From Betaproteobacteria bacterium (GTDB taxonomy: Bacteria > Pseudomonadota > Gammaproteobacteria > Burkholderiales > Thiobacillaceae), in the NCBI GenBank assembly GCA_020049245.1, contig JAIFLB010000138.1, positions 1 to 5,404 on the forward strand: a stretch of 5,404 nt of DNA. Direction: 5' to 3'. Below, piece after piece: positions 1 through 5,404 of this stretch. The stretch's first letter is position 1. The number at the start of each line of letters is the position of its first letter. A program made the position numbers and the translations under genes. The notes beneath the pieces were generated by a model. It was given only the letters and a program-made list of their open reading frames with translations, made no database searches and was not told where the DNA came from.

Positions 1-1495
1 CGTTGCGCTGGTTGGCGCGCGCCAGCGTCAGATCGCGCGCCTGGCCTTCCGGCGCGGCGACGAAGAAGTCGAGAATGTTATGCACACGGTCCTCGATGGC
101 GCGGAAGTTCGGGCAGTCGCGCCGGCACTGGCCGATGTCGAACGGCGTCTGGCCGAAGTTGCGCGCCTGCGGATCAATCTGGCGCAAGTCGGTCAGATGG
201 TTGAGCCAGCACTGTTCTGAGCAGGAACCGATGTTGAAATAGACGCGCTGGATCGCGCCGAGCGCGCCGATGGAATCGCCGCCGCCCTTCAGGATGTGAT
301 GCACGGTTTCGGTTTTGACGCTTTTTTCCCAGCATTTGCCGGGTTTTCCGGGTTCGCACCAGCAGCTGGATTCCTTCGCGCCGGTCGGACACGACGCCGC
401 CTTGCGCCAGCGATTGACCTTCTCGCCGGCAAAGGTCGGCCGCTGCGCGGTGTTGATCAGCGCGTTGATGGTGCCGGCGTTGTTGACCTGATCGTTCGGG
501 ATGGCCGAGGTGTCGGACGTACCCGGACGCGCATGCGCAAAGATTTGCCACAGCAGATCGTCGCGCGGCATGCCGGAAATCAGCAGTTCGGATACCCGGA
601 TGTACTGGTTTCCCACCAGCCCGGACAGGTTTTCCCATTGCGGATGCGCCGGGTCGCGCGGCGGCTTGGCCGGGTCGAAGGCGACATGGCAGGAAGCGCA
701 GGCGGTGCCGATCAGGAACGGCGGCTCGACCGAGGCATCGGCCAGTTTGCGCACCTTGTGGTCGGCGCGAGCGGGGTCGTCGGACAGCTTGCGGCTATAA
801 CCGGACCAGGTGCCGAGGCTGCCGTTGACCTGAATCCAGGCGGCAGCGTCGAAGCGCGGATTGGGAAACTTGCGGAAACCAAGTGCGCCGGTGGAAGTGC
901 CAAAGGCCAGGTTGCAACTGTCTTCGCGTCCCTTCTGATGGCCTTCCGGATCGCCTGCCGCCACGTCGCCTTCCTTGAAGTCGCAGGCCGGATCGCGGTA
1001 ACCCGGCTTGCCGACGAACTGCAACAAGTTCTCGTCGCCGGGACACCAGTCAAAGCCGTAGGTCTCCTCGTAACTCTTTGCCGGACAGCCCTCGGAACCC
1101 GGCGTGCAGCAACCCGGATCGTTGATCATGCCCCAGGTCTTGAAGCGGTTGTCGCGCTGGTCGCCGCGCAAGACGCCGTACCAATCGACCAGCGCGGTGA
1201 CCCGCTGCTGGAAAGTGTAGGTATGGAAGCGGGCGTTGCCGGCGGTGGCCTTGAACCAGATTTCGCGGCCGGCGCGCGCCGAAGGCGACAATCCTTCGGC
1301 GGCAGCATGGAAGCCAGCATCGGTGAACGGCGATGCCGGATCGGGCTGCGCAGTAGCGGTGGCAGAGGTGGCTGCGTTGCTGACTGCTGCCTGCGGCGGC
1401 AAGGTGGCGCGCGCGCTTTCCGGTTGATGCGTCAGCCAGGCCAGCCCGGCGAGGGTCGCGATGCTGAACAGGCCAAACCAGGTCGATGTCTTCAT
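1..1495 (-). CDS. Exported cysteine-rich c-type cytochrome, C-terminus cut by window edge
   Basis: Reading leftwards from ATG at 1495, the frame stays open to the left edge, giving 498 residues without a stop. Residues 1-30 look like a Sec signal peptide: Lys2, then a hydrophobic stretch at about 6-21, then ESARA before a likely cleavage after Ala30, followed by a low-complexity Ala/Thr/Pro linker to about 55. The only CXXCH is CASCH at residues 266-270, so at least one haem c should be attached covalently in the periplasm. Residues 75-92 (AGREIWFKATAGNARFHT) resemble the start of a cytochrome c domain that lacks its haem motif. There are 16 cysteines, including CC at 129-130, CWC at 378-380, and CX3C at 425-429 and 457-461. 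Family knowledge suggests a multi-haem MauG/peroxidase or RoxA-like oxygenase, with a further haem domain after residue 498; this is inference. The substrate is unknown. It lies 108 bp downstream of the protease gene on the same strand. The gene is certain; the subfamily is not. Confidence 0.85.
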   Translation of the reverse strand, partial: MKTSTWFGLFSIATLAGLAWLTHQPESARATLPPQAAVSNAATSATATAQPDPASPFTDAGFHAAAEGLSPSARAGREIWFKATAGNARFHTYTFQQRVTALVDWYGVLRGDQRDNRFKTWGMINDPGCCTPGSEGCPAKSYEETYGFDWCPGDENLLQFVGKPGYRDPACDFKEGDVAAGDPEGHQKGREDSCNLAFGTSTGALGFRKFPNPRFDAAAWIQVNGSLGTWSGYSRKLSDDPARADHKVRKLADASVEPPFLIGTACASCHVAFDPAKPPRDPAHPQWENLSGLVGNQYIRVSELLISGMPRDDLLWQIFAHARPGTSDTSAIPNDQVNNAGTINALINTAQRPTFAGEKVNRWRKAASCPTGAKESSCWCEPGKPGKCWEKSVKTETVHHILKGGGDSIGALGAIQRVYFNIGSCSEQCWLNHLTDLRQIDPQARNFGQTPFDIGQCRRDCPNFRAIEDRVHNILDFFVAAPEGQARDLTLARANQRN

Positions 1496-1603
1496 GCTGC
1501 TCTCCTGTCTGCGGGACGGGCCGCCTTGAATCTTGCCCAAGGCACGTGCTGAAAAATGTGGGCGTTATGGCGTTCCTTGCCGGATTCACGCACTGGCATA
1601 ACC
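1496..1603. other. Gap between protease and cytochrome genes
   Basis: These 108 bp contain the cytochrome ribosome-binding site, an 8-bp palindrome GCACGTGC (1542-1549), and a loose inverted repeat in which GTTATG (1564-1569) faces CATAAC (1595-1600) across a 25-nt loop. No GC-rich stem followed by a T-run is seen on the minus strand, so nothing here argues against read-through from the protease gene. I see no convincing separate promoter. Confidence 0.4.
1501..1506 (-). promoter_or_regulatory. Ribosome-binding site of the cytochrome gene
   Basis: Minus-strand AGGAGA lies 5 nt before the ATG at 1495. It fixes this start, which also places the signal peptide exactly at the N-terminus. Confidence 0.8.
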
Positions 1604-2728
1604 TCACCAGACCATGATCGAGGTTTCAGCGGCCATTTCCGCGTAATACAGACGAATGCCGATCTGGTACTGCCGACCATTGATCAGGCGCATGCTGACG
1701 CGCGCGTTCAGATCAGTACCGCTGTCATCGTTGCCTGCAATCTGCACGTTGCCGGCCGGTGTCACCTCGAATAACACCATGACCGTGTCCGAGGTGCCGA
1801 AGGTACCGATGCGATAAGTTCGCGTGCGTTTCGGCTTGAAATTGAAGACACGGGTCTGGCCGGCTTTGATCGCCAGTTTCTGCGACAGCCCGACTTCCAG
1901 CACCGGAATGGCTTCATTCGGCTTGGTGCCGGGATAGGATTCCACAATCCATGCCTTGTCCGCCGCCGACAAGCCGCCTTTCGGGGTCAAGCCGTTGCGA
2001 TATGGCGCGGGTGCGATGATCAGGCCCGGACCGAAGCCGTATTCCATCACCGAGTCGGGATCCCATTGCGTGCCTTTCACTTCCGCCGGCGCAATCTTGC
2101 GCAGGATGTTCCAGTCGATCTGCTGTTCATCCCAGAAATTGGGCGAACCCGAAAAATAGCTTTTTACCGCAGCGGTATCCCAGGTGATGCCGGAGAAAGG
2201 ATTCTGGTGCTCGTGCTCCAGACCGATGGCGTGGCCGATTTCATGCAGCGCGGTATCCCGCCCGTATGGCGTGTTGAGCGCCCATCCGAAGTTCATCGTG
2301 CGTTCATTCGGATCGCGAATGTTCAGCGTGTCACGGCCGACATAGGACCATGATCCGTCAGCCTGATCGAAGCCGATGCGAATGGTGGCATCCTCCGGCC
2401 GGCTTACCGCCTTGAAGCTGATGCCGATGCCGAGCTTGAACCAGGTCGCGAAGGCCGCGCCAACTTCCTTGATATCCGCCGCCTTGCCGCGCCAGGCGGC
2501 GGGCACCGCGTCACCCGACTTGTAGCAGTAGTAGGTCAACTGGGTACCGTTCACCCACTTTTTGCCGCCGTTGATAATTGCACGCGCCCGATGCGCATCG
2601 ACTGCGGGATCGAATTGCCGGGGAAGCTGGATCGGCTGCGAACAGTAGCGCAGGGGGGCGGTTGCATTCTTGTCGTTCGGTTTGTTACCGCTGGCGGCGG
2701 GTTTGACTGCTTTCGGTGATTTCGCCAT
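1604..2728 (-). CDS. Astacin-like (metzincin) zinc metalloprotease with C-terminal PPC-like domain
   Basis: A 374-residue protein that should hydrolyse peptide bonds using a catalytic zinc. The zinc site HEIGHAIGLEH spans residues 162-172: His162, His166 and His172 bind zinc and Glu163 is the general base. It is followed by EHQNP, common in bacterial astacin-like enzymes. The Met-turn is SVMEY at 226-230, with Met228 under the zinc and Tyr230 at the position of the astacin tyrosine ligand. The protease domain covers about residues 30-268. Residues 277-374 form a separate beta-rich segment with AGNDDSGTD (331-339) and GRQYQIGI (351-358), resembling pre-peptidase C-terminal (PPC) domains. The N-terminus (MAKSPKAVKPAASGNK) is basic and hydrophilic; no signal peptide or membrane segment is visible, so its location is unclear. 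ATG at 2728 is preferred over an upstream in-frame TTG at 2776 because AGGAGA sits 5 nt before it. The family is secure; substrate and role are unknown. Confidence 0.9.
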   Translation of the reverse strand: MAKSPKAVKPAASGNKPNDKNATAPLRYCSQPIQLPRQFDPAVDAHRARAIINGGKKWVNGTQLTYYCYKSGDAVPAAWRGKAADIKEVGAAFATWFKLGIGISFKAVSRPEDATIRIGFDQADGSWSYVGRDTLNIRDPNERTMNFGWALNTPYGRDTALHEIGHAIGLEHEHQNPFSGITWDTAAVKSYFSGSPNFWDEQQIDWNILRKIAPAEVKGTQWDPDSVMEYGFGPGLIIAPAPYRNGLTPKGGLSAADKAWIVESYPGTKPNEAIPVLEVGLSQKLAIKAGQTRVFNFKPKRTRTYRIGTFGTSDTVMVLFEVTPAGNVQIAGNDDSGTDLNARVSMRLINGRQYQIGIRLYYAEMAAETSIMVW

Positions 2729-2733
2729 TTCAC

Positions 2734-2739
2734 TCTCCT
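2734..2739 (-). promoter_or_regulatory. Ribosome-binding site of the metalloprotease gene
   Basis: Minus-strand AGGAGA with 5 nt to the ATG at 2728. The motif and spacing are the same as for the downstream cytochrome gene. It decides the start against the in-frame TTG at 2776. Confidence 0.8.
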
Positions 2740-2799
2740 GATTAACTTGTGCTGTTAGAGGCGAAACCCAGTTCAACAGGTCATACCAGGATCGCCTGA

Positions 2800-2823
2800 T
2801 TCACCCCTTCGTGTTTCACCCCT
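2800..2823. repeat. Direct repeat TTCACCCCT, two copies, 15-bp period
   Basis: TTCACCCCT occurs at 2800-2808 and again at 2815-2823. On the minus strand this reads AGGGGTGAA, 6 nt, AGGGGTGAA, about 72-95 bp upstream of the metalloprotease ATG. Paired short repeats at such a distance can be an activator or repressor site, but the 15-bp period is not a whole number of helical turns and no known regulator box is recognised. Confidence 0.4.
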
Positions 2824-2874
2824 GCGCATTGGGACTTCAAACACCCACAGCAAACAGCATGCCAGTCGTATGTA

Positions 2875-2902
2875 TTCAACAAACCATTAAATTACATATA
2901 GT
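2875..2902 (+). promoter_or_regulatory. Possible sigma-70 promoter reading towards ogt
   Basis: TTCAAC (2875-2880) as -35, a 16-nt spacer, then TATAGT (2897-2902) as -10, with one mismatch to TATAAT. It lies in the AT-rich core of the intergenic region. It would give a 5' leader of about 145 nt before the ogt start. The -35 match is weak (TTCAAC against TTGACA) and there is no other support. Confidence 0.3.
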
Positions 2903-2927
2903 TATCGAGATTTCACAGCCCGGCACT

Positions 2928-2945
2928 TGGGGCATTCTTGCCCCA
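2928..2945. repeat. Perfect inverted repeat TGGGGC-6 nt-GCCCCA
   Basis: TGGGGC (2928-2933) and GCCCCA (2940-2945) flank a 6-nt loop ATTCTT. Neither strand has a T-run after it, so it is not a standard terminator. It lies about 25 bp downstream of the candidate -10, where an operator or a leader hairpin could sit. Confidence 0.4.
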
Positions 2946-3040
2946 CCTCATCAGTCACCTATGCCCAAGCGGGTCGAATAAGACCCACACGCGCCGATAT
3001 CTTTTTGCACTGCCGGAAACCACAATGCAGACCCGACCAC

Positions 3041-3045
3041 AGGAG
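3041..3045 (+). promoter_or_regulatory. Ribosome-binding site of ogt
   Basis: AGGAG lies 8 nt before the ATG at 3054 and supports that start. Confidence 0.75.
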
Positions 3046-3053
3046 CCGCCAGC

Positions 3054-3539
3054 ATGAACCACGACGCCATCCTCCCCGCCCCGTTCGGCAGACTCGGCGT
3101 ACGCATCGACGGTGAAACGCTGATCGGTCTGGAATTCCTGCCGCCCGGCACGAGGTTGCACGCAGCAAGCAATTCATTCATCAAACTTGTCGCCGACCAG
3201 CTCGACGCTTACTACGCTGATCCGAAATACCGTTTCAGCCTCGCGCTCACCCCGCAAGGTACGGCGTTCCGCCACAAGGTCTGGCAAGCCCTGGCAATGA
3301 TTCCCGCCGGCAACACGCTGACCTACGGCGACATCGCGCGCCAACTAGCCAGCGGCCCGCGCGCCGTCGGCCAGGCAGTGGGCGACAACCCGATTCCGAT
3401 CATCATCCCGTGCCACCGGGTGATTGCCGCCCATAGAACCTTGGCAGACCCCAACGGCCTGGGCGGCTTCATGCACAGCCGCACCGGCTACTCGCAGGAC
3501 ATCAAACGTTGGCTACTCAGGCATGAACACATCATTTGA
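3054..3539 (+). CDS. ogt: Methylated-DNA-[protein]-cysteine S-methyltransferase (O6-alkylguanine-DNA alkyltransferase)
   Basis: This is a 161-residue suicide repair protein. It moves the alkyl group from O6-alkylguanine (or O4-alkylthymine) in DNA onto its own cysteine, directly reversing the lesion in the cytoplasm. The active site is IPCHRV at residues 118-123, with Cys120 as acceptor and His121 in the proton relay. The DNA-binding part is visible as GTAFRHKVWQAL (69-80), LTYGDIA (89-95) and RAVGQAVGDNP (103-112), where Arg103 is the expected arginine finger. The N-terminal half (1-65) is the usual short variable domain. The segment between PCHRV and LGGF (124-135) looks several residues longer than usual; otherwise size and order are normal. 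No Ada-type N-terminal metal-binding cysteines or AraC domain are present, so it is Ogt-like and not Ada. Its last 17 bp overlap the start of xerD, implying co-transcription. Confidence 0.93.
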   Translation: MNHDAILPAPFGRLGVRIDGETLIGLEFLPPGTRLHAASNSFIKLVADQLDAYYADPKYRFSLALTPQGTAFRHKVWQALAMIPAGNTLTYGDIARQLASGPRAVGQAVGDNPIPIIIPCHRVIAAHRTLADPNGLGGFMHSRTGYSQDIKRWLLRHEHII

Positions 3540-4422
3540 CGCAGAGTTGGATCGCTTCAGTGACGCCCTCTGGCTGGAAGACGGCCTGGCGCCGCGTTCG
3601 CTGGAAAGCTACCGGCGCGACCTGACCCAGTTGTTCACCTGGCTGGAGCAGAAAGGCATCGCTCCGTCCCAGGCGCAGCGTGGCGACATCGAAATGTTCC
3701 TGGCGCATCGCACGCTCGACGAAAGCATCGCCGCGCGCAGCCTGGCGCGCCAACTTACCGCCATCAAGCGCTATCAGCGCTGGTTGCTGCGCGAGGGACG
3801 CCGCGAAGATGACCCGACACTGACAGTCGCCGCGCCGCGTCTGCCCAAGCCGCTGCCCAAAACCCTGTCGGAAAACGATGTCGAAGCCCTGATCAATGCG
3901 CCTGACGTCAACACGCCGCATGGCCTGCGTGACCGCGCCATGCTGGAAGCTTTGTATGCCGCCGGCTTCCGGGTATCGGAATTGGTCGGCTTGCCGCTGG
4001 CCGCCGTCAGTCTGAGCGATGGCGTCGTCCGCATCATGGGCAAAGGCAGCAAGGAACGCCTGGTCCCGCTGGGCGAAGACGCGCAGGACTGGATCCAGCG
4101 CTACGCCCTGGAATCACGCCCAGCCTTGCTGAAAGGCCGTGGCAGCGAAGCGTTGTTCGTCACCGAACGTGGCGGGCCGATGACCCGGCAAATGTTCTGG
4201 TACCTGATCAAACGCCACGCCGCCAGCGCCGGCATCAAATCATCCCTGTCGCCGCACACGCTGCGCCATGCCTTTGCCACCCATTTGCTCAACCACGGCG
4301 CCGATTTGCGCGTCGTGCAGATGTTGCTCGGCCATGCTGACATCGCCACAACGCAGATATACACCCACGTCGCCAAGGAACGATTGAAGACGCTGCACGC
4401 GCGGCACCATCCGCGCGGGTAG
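3523..4422 (+). CDS. xerD: Site-specific tyrosine recombinase XerD
   Basis: This 299-residue protein is close to the 298 of E. coli XerD. With XerC it resolves chromosome dimers at dif, activated by FtsK at the septum. The N-terminal SAM-like core-binding domain covers about 1-108 (LAPRSLESYRRDL at 22-34). The catalytic domain carries the full set: Arg150 (GFRVSELVGL), Lys174 (MGKGSKERLVPLG), His245 and Arg248 (SPHTLRHAFATHL), His271 (LLGHADIATTQIYTHV) and nucleophile Tyr280. The tail, ending in HHPRG, matches the XerD C-terminus that contacts XerC. The ATG at 3523 is chosen because it gives the family length and the typical N-terminus; the frame is open upstream to 3424, but that part lies inside ogt and does not look like XerD. 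The ribosome-binding site is weak (CAGG close to ATG), so translation may be coupled to ogt. XerC and phage integrases share the fold; the sequence fits XerD best. Confidence 0.95.
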   Translation: MNTSFDAELDRFSDALWLEDGLAPRSLESYRRDLTQLFTWLEQKGIAPSQAQRGDIEMFLAHRTLDESIAARSLARQLTAIKRYQRWLLREGRREDDPTLTVAAPRLPKPLPKTLSENDVEALINAPDVNTPHGLRDRAMLEALYAAGFRVSELVGLPLAAVSLSDGVVRIMGKGSKERLVPLGEDAQDWIQRYALESRPALLKGRGSEALFVTERGGPMTRQMFWYLIKRHAASAGIKSSLSPHTLRHAFATHLLNHGADLRVVQMLLGHADIATTQIYTHVAKERLKTLHARHHPRG

Positions 4423-4469
4423 TGATGCAAGCCGGGAAACTGTTCGGCGCAGCGGATTGGTTGCCGGCC
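4423..4469. other. Convergent gap between xerD and uvrB
   Basis: The two genes end tail to tail 47 bp apart. AAGCCGG (4428-4434) and CCGGCCTT (4464-4471) could form a stem of about 5 bp over a long loop, overlapping the uvrB stop codon. This is too weak to call a terminator for either gene. Confidence 0.3.
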
Positions 4470-5404
4470 TTATTCGTCGTGTTCTTCCACACCGAATAGC
4501 TGTTTCTTCATCAAATGCAGGCGGTCGCGCAGTTCGGCGGCTTTCTCGAATTCCAGGTTCTTGGCCGCCGTCAGCATGTCTTTTTCCAGACGTTTGATTT
4601 CCTTAGTCAGGTCTTTCTCGCTCATCACTTCGTACTTGGCGCGCGACTGGGCGGCTTTCAGTTCCTGATTCGCTGCGTCCGGGTTGTAGACGCCGTCGAT
4701 GATGTCCTTGATGCGCTTCACCACGCCCTTCGGCGTGATGCCGTTGGCCAGGTTGAAGGCGATCTGCTTGTTGCGGCGGCGTTCGATTTCGTCGATGGCG
4801 CGGCGCATCGAATCGGTGATGCGGTCGGCGTAGAGAATCGCGGTGCCGTTCAGGTGGCGGGCGGCGCGGCCCATGGTCTGGATCAGCGAGCGTTCGGAAC
4901 GCAGGAAACCTTCCTTGTCGGCGTCGAGGATGGCGACCAGCGAGACTTCGGGAATATCCAGGCCTTCGCGCAGCAGGTTGATGCCGATCAGCACGTCGAA
5001 TACGCCGAGGCGCAGGTCGCGGATGATCTCCACCCGCTCGACTGTTTCGATGTCCGAATGCAGGTAGCGCACCTTGATGCCGTGTTCCTGCAGGTATTCG
5101 GTGAGTTGTTCGGACATGCGTTTGGTCAGCGTGGTGACCATCACCCGCTCGCCACGTGCGGTGCGCTGATTGATCGCCGACATCAGATCGTCGACCTGCG
5201 TGCCGACCGGACGGATTTCGATCACCGGGTCGATCAGGCCGGTTGGTCGCGCGACCTGTTCCACCACCTGTTGTTCGTGCAGTTTTTCATACGGACCGGG
5301 CGTGGCGGAGACGAACACGGTCTGGCGCATCACGGTCTCGAATTCGTCGAAGCGCAATGGCCGGTTGTCCAGTGCGCTGGGCAGGCGGAAGCCGTAATCG
5401 ACCA
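4470..5404 (-). CDS. uvrB: UvrABC excinuclease subunit B, C-terminal 310 residues
   Basis: UvrB is the damage-verifying helicase-like subunit of nucleotide excision repair: it is loaded by UvrA and then recruits UvrC to cut both sides of a bulky lesion. The frame is open from the right edge to TAA at 4470-4472. The visible part is less than half of a protein usually about 670-700 residues long. It begins with VDYGFRLPSALDNRPLRFDE, a strongly conserved UvrB stretch. Then come FVSATPG (30-36), the second RecA-like domain with TLTKRMSEQLTEYL, motif V GINLLREGLDIPEV (140-153), motif VI QTMGRAARHLNG (175-186) with its arginine fingers, and the YAD motif YADRITDSM. The C-terminal UVR coiled-coil domain, which binds UvrC, covers about 265-300 (EFEKAAELRDRLHLMKK). 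All motifs look intact. The start, Walker A motif, beta-hairpin and any LexA box lie outside the window. Confidence 0.97.
   Translation of the reverse strand, partial: VDYGFRLPSALDNRPLRFDEFETVMRQTVFVSATPGPYEKLHEQQVVEQVARPTGLIDPVIEIRPVGTQVDDLMSAINQRTARGERVMVTTLTKRMSEQLTEYLQEHGIKVRYLHSDIETVERVEIIRDLRLGVFDVLIGINLLREGLDIPEVSLVAILDADKEGFLRSERSLIQTMGRAARHLNGTAILYADRITDSMRRAIDEIERRRNKQIAFNLANGITPKGVVKRIKDIIDGVYNPDAANQELKAAQSRAKYEVMSEKDLTKEIKRLEKDMLTAAKNLEFEKAAELRDRLHLMKKQLFGVEEHDE

Larger units (their letters stand above)
2729..3053. promoter_or_regulatory. Divergent intergenic region between metalloprotease and ogt
   Basis: These 325 bp separate two outward-reading genes and must hold promoters for both, unless transcription enters from elsewhere. 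The centre (about 2872-2912) is clearly AT-rich against GC-rich flanks. A possible rightward promoter, a 9-bp direct repeat and an inverted repeat are listed separately. I found no good sigma-70 match reading leftwards, no tRNA, and no coding frame that looks real. Short open frames around 2927-3184 have no recognisable content. Confidence 0.6.

Noticed and set aside
296..1552. Long rightward open frame of 418 codons
   Set aside because: It lies wholly antisense to the cytochrome gene, which has a signal peptide, CXXCH and ribosome-binding site. The antisense product is Arg/Gly/Ala-rich without recognisable domains, as expected from GC-rich third-position bias.
1564..1600. Inverted repeat GTTATG/CATAAC as terminator of the protease gene
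   Set aside because: Only 6 bp, AT-rich, with a 25-nt loop and no T-run on the minus strand.
174..1607. Several leftward open frames (174-638, 712-1053, 1050-1607) overlapping the cytochrome
   Set aside because: They are in other frames of the same strand and show no motifs. The continuous frame 1495 to 1 explains the region.
2729..2776. Longer protease start at TTG 2776
   Set aside because: The added 16 residues have no signal peptide, and the strong AGGAGA sits exactly 5 nt before the ATG at 2728, inside the longer version.
2729..3053. LexA box, Ada box or dif site in the intergenic region
   Set aside because: Scanned by eye for CTGT-N8-ACAG, an Ada box and a dif-like XerC/XerD site; no acceptable match was found.
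3424..3522. Upstream extension of xerD into ogt
   Set aside because: The extra 33 residues are not XerD-like and lie in a shadow frame of ogt. The ATG at 3523 gives the family length.
3532..4492. Leftward frames antisense to xerD (3532-3921, 3774-4052, 4101-4430, 4289-4492)
   Set aside because: They have no domains or ribosome-binding sites and are covered by the clear xerD gene.
1..5404. CRISPR array, insertion sequence, tRNA or rRNA
   Set aside because: No regularly spaced repeats, transposase motifs, terminal inverted repeats or tRNA-like cloverleaf were seen. XerD is the chromosomal housekeeping type, not a phage integrase.

Overview
This is a GC-rich chromosomal window (roughly 60% GC by eye) from a proteobacterium. 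The XerD, UvrB and Ogt proteins all read like those of Betaproteobacteria, order Burkholderiales. An Oxalobacteraceae-type host (Herminiimonas, Collimonas or Herbaspirillum relatives) is my best guess, but it rests on recalled protein flavour and not on a search.

Left part (1-2728, minus strand): two genes lie head to tail and are read leftwards. The upstream one (1604-2728) encodes a 374-residue metzincin/astacin-like zinc protease with a C-terminal beta-rich, PPC-like domain and no visible signal peptide. The downstream one (1-1495, running off the left edge) encodes an exported, cysteine-rich c-type cytochrome. Its 498 visible residues contain one haem-binding CXXCH. It may be a distant member of the multi-haem oxygenase/peroxidase type (MauG/CcpA or RoxA-like), with a further haem domain beyond the edge. 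The two genes have the same ribosome-binding site, AGGAGA placed 5 nt before ATG, and are 108 bp apart, so they could form a small accessory operon.

Middle (2729-3053): a 325-bp divergent intergenic region with an AT-rich core. It holds a possible rightward promoter, a 9-bp direct repeat and a perfect 6-bp inverted repeat.

Right part (3054-5404): a DNA-maintenance block. ogt (O6-alkylguanine-DNA alkyltransferase) overlaps xerD (chromosome-dimer-resolving tyrosine recombinase) by 17 bp, both reading rightwards. uvrB (nucleotide excision repair) converges on xerD from the right and runs off the window. These three are ordinary housekeeping genes. The less familiar biology is the protease-cytochrome pair on the left, which I cannot assign to a known pathway.
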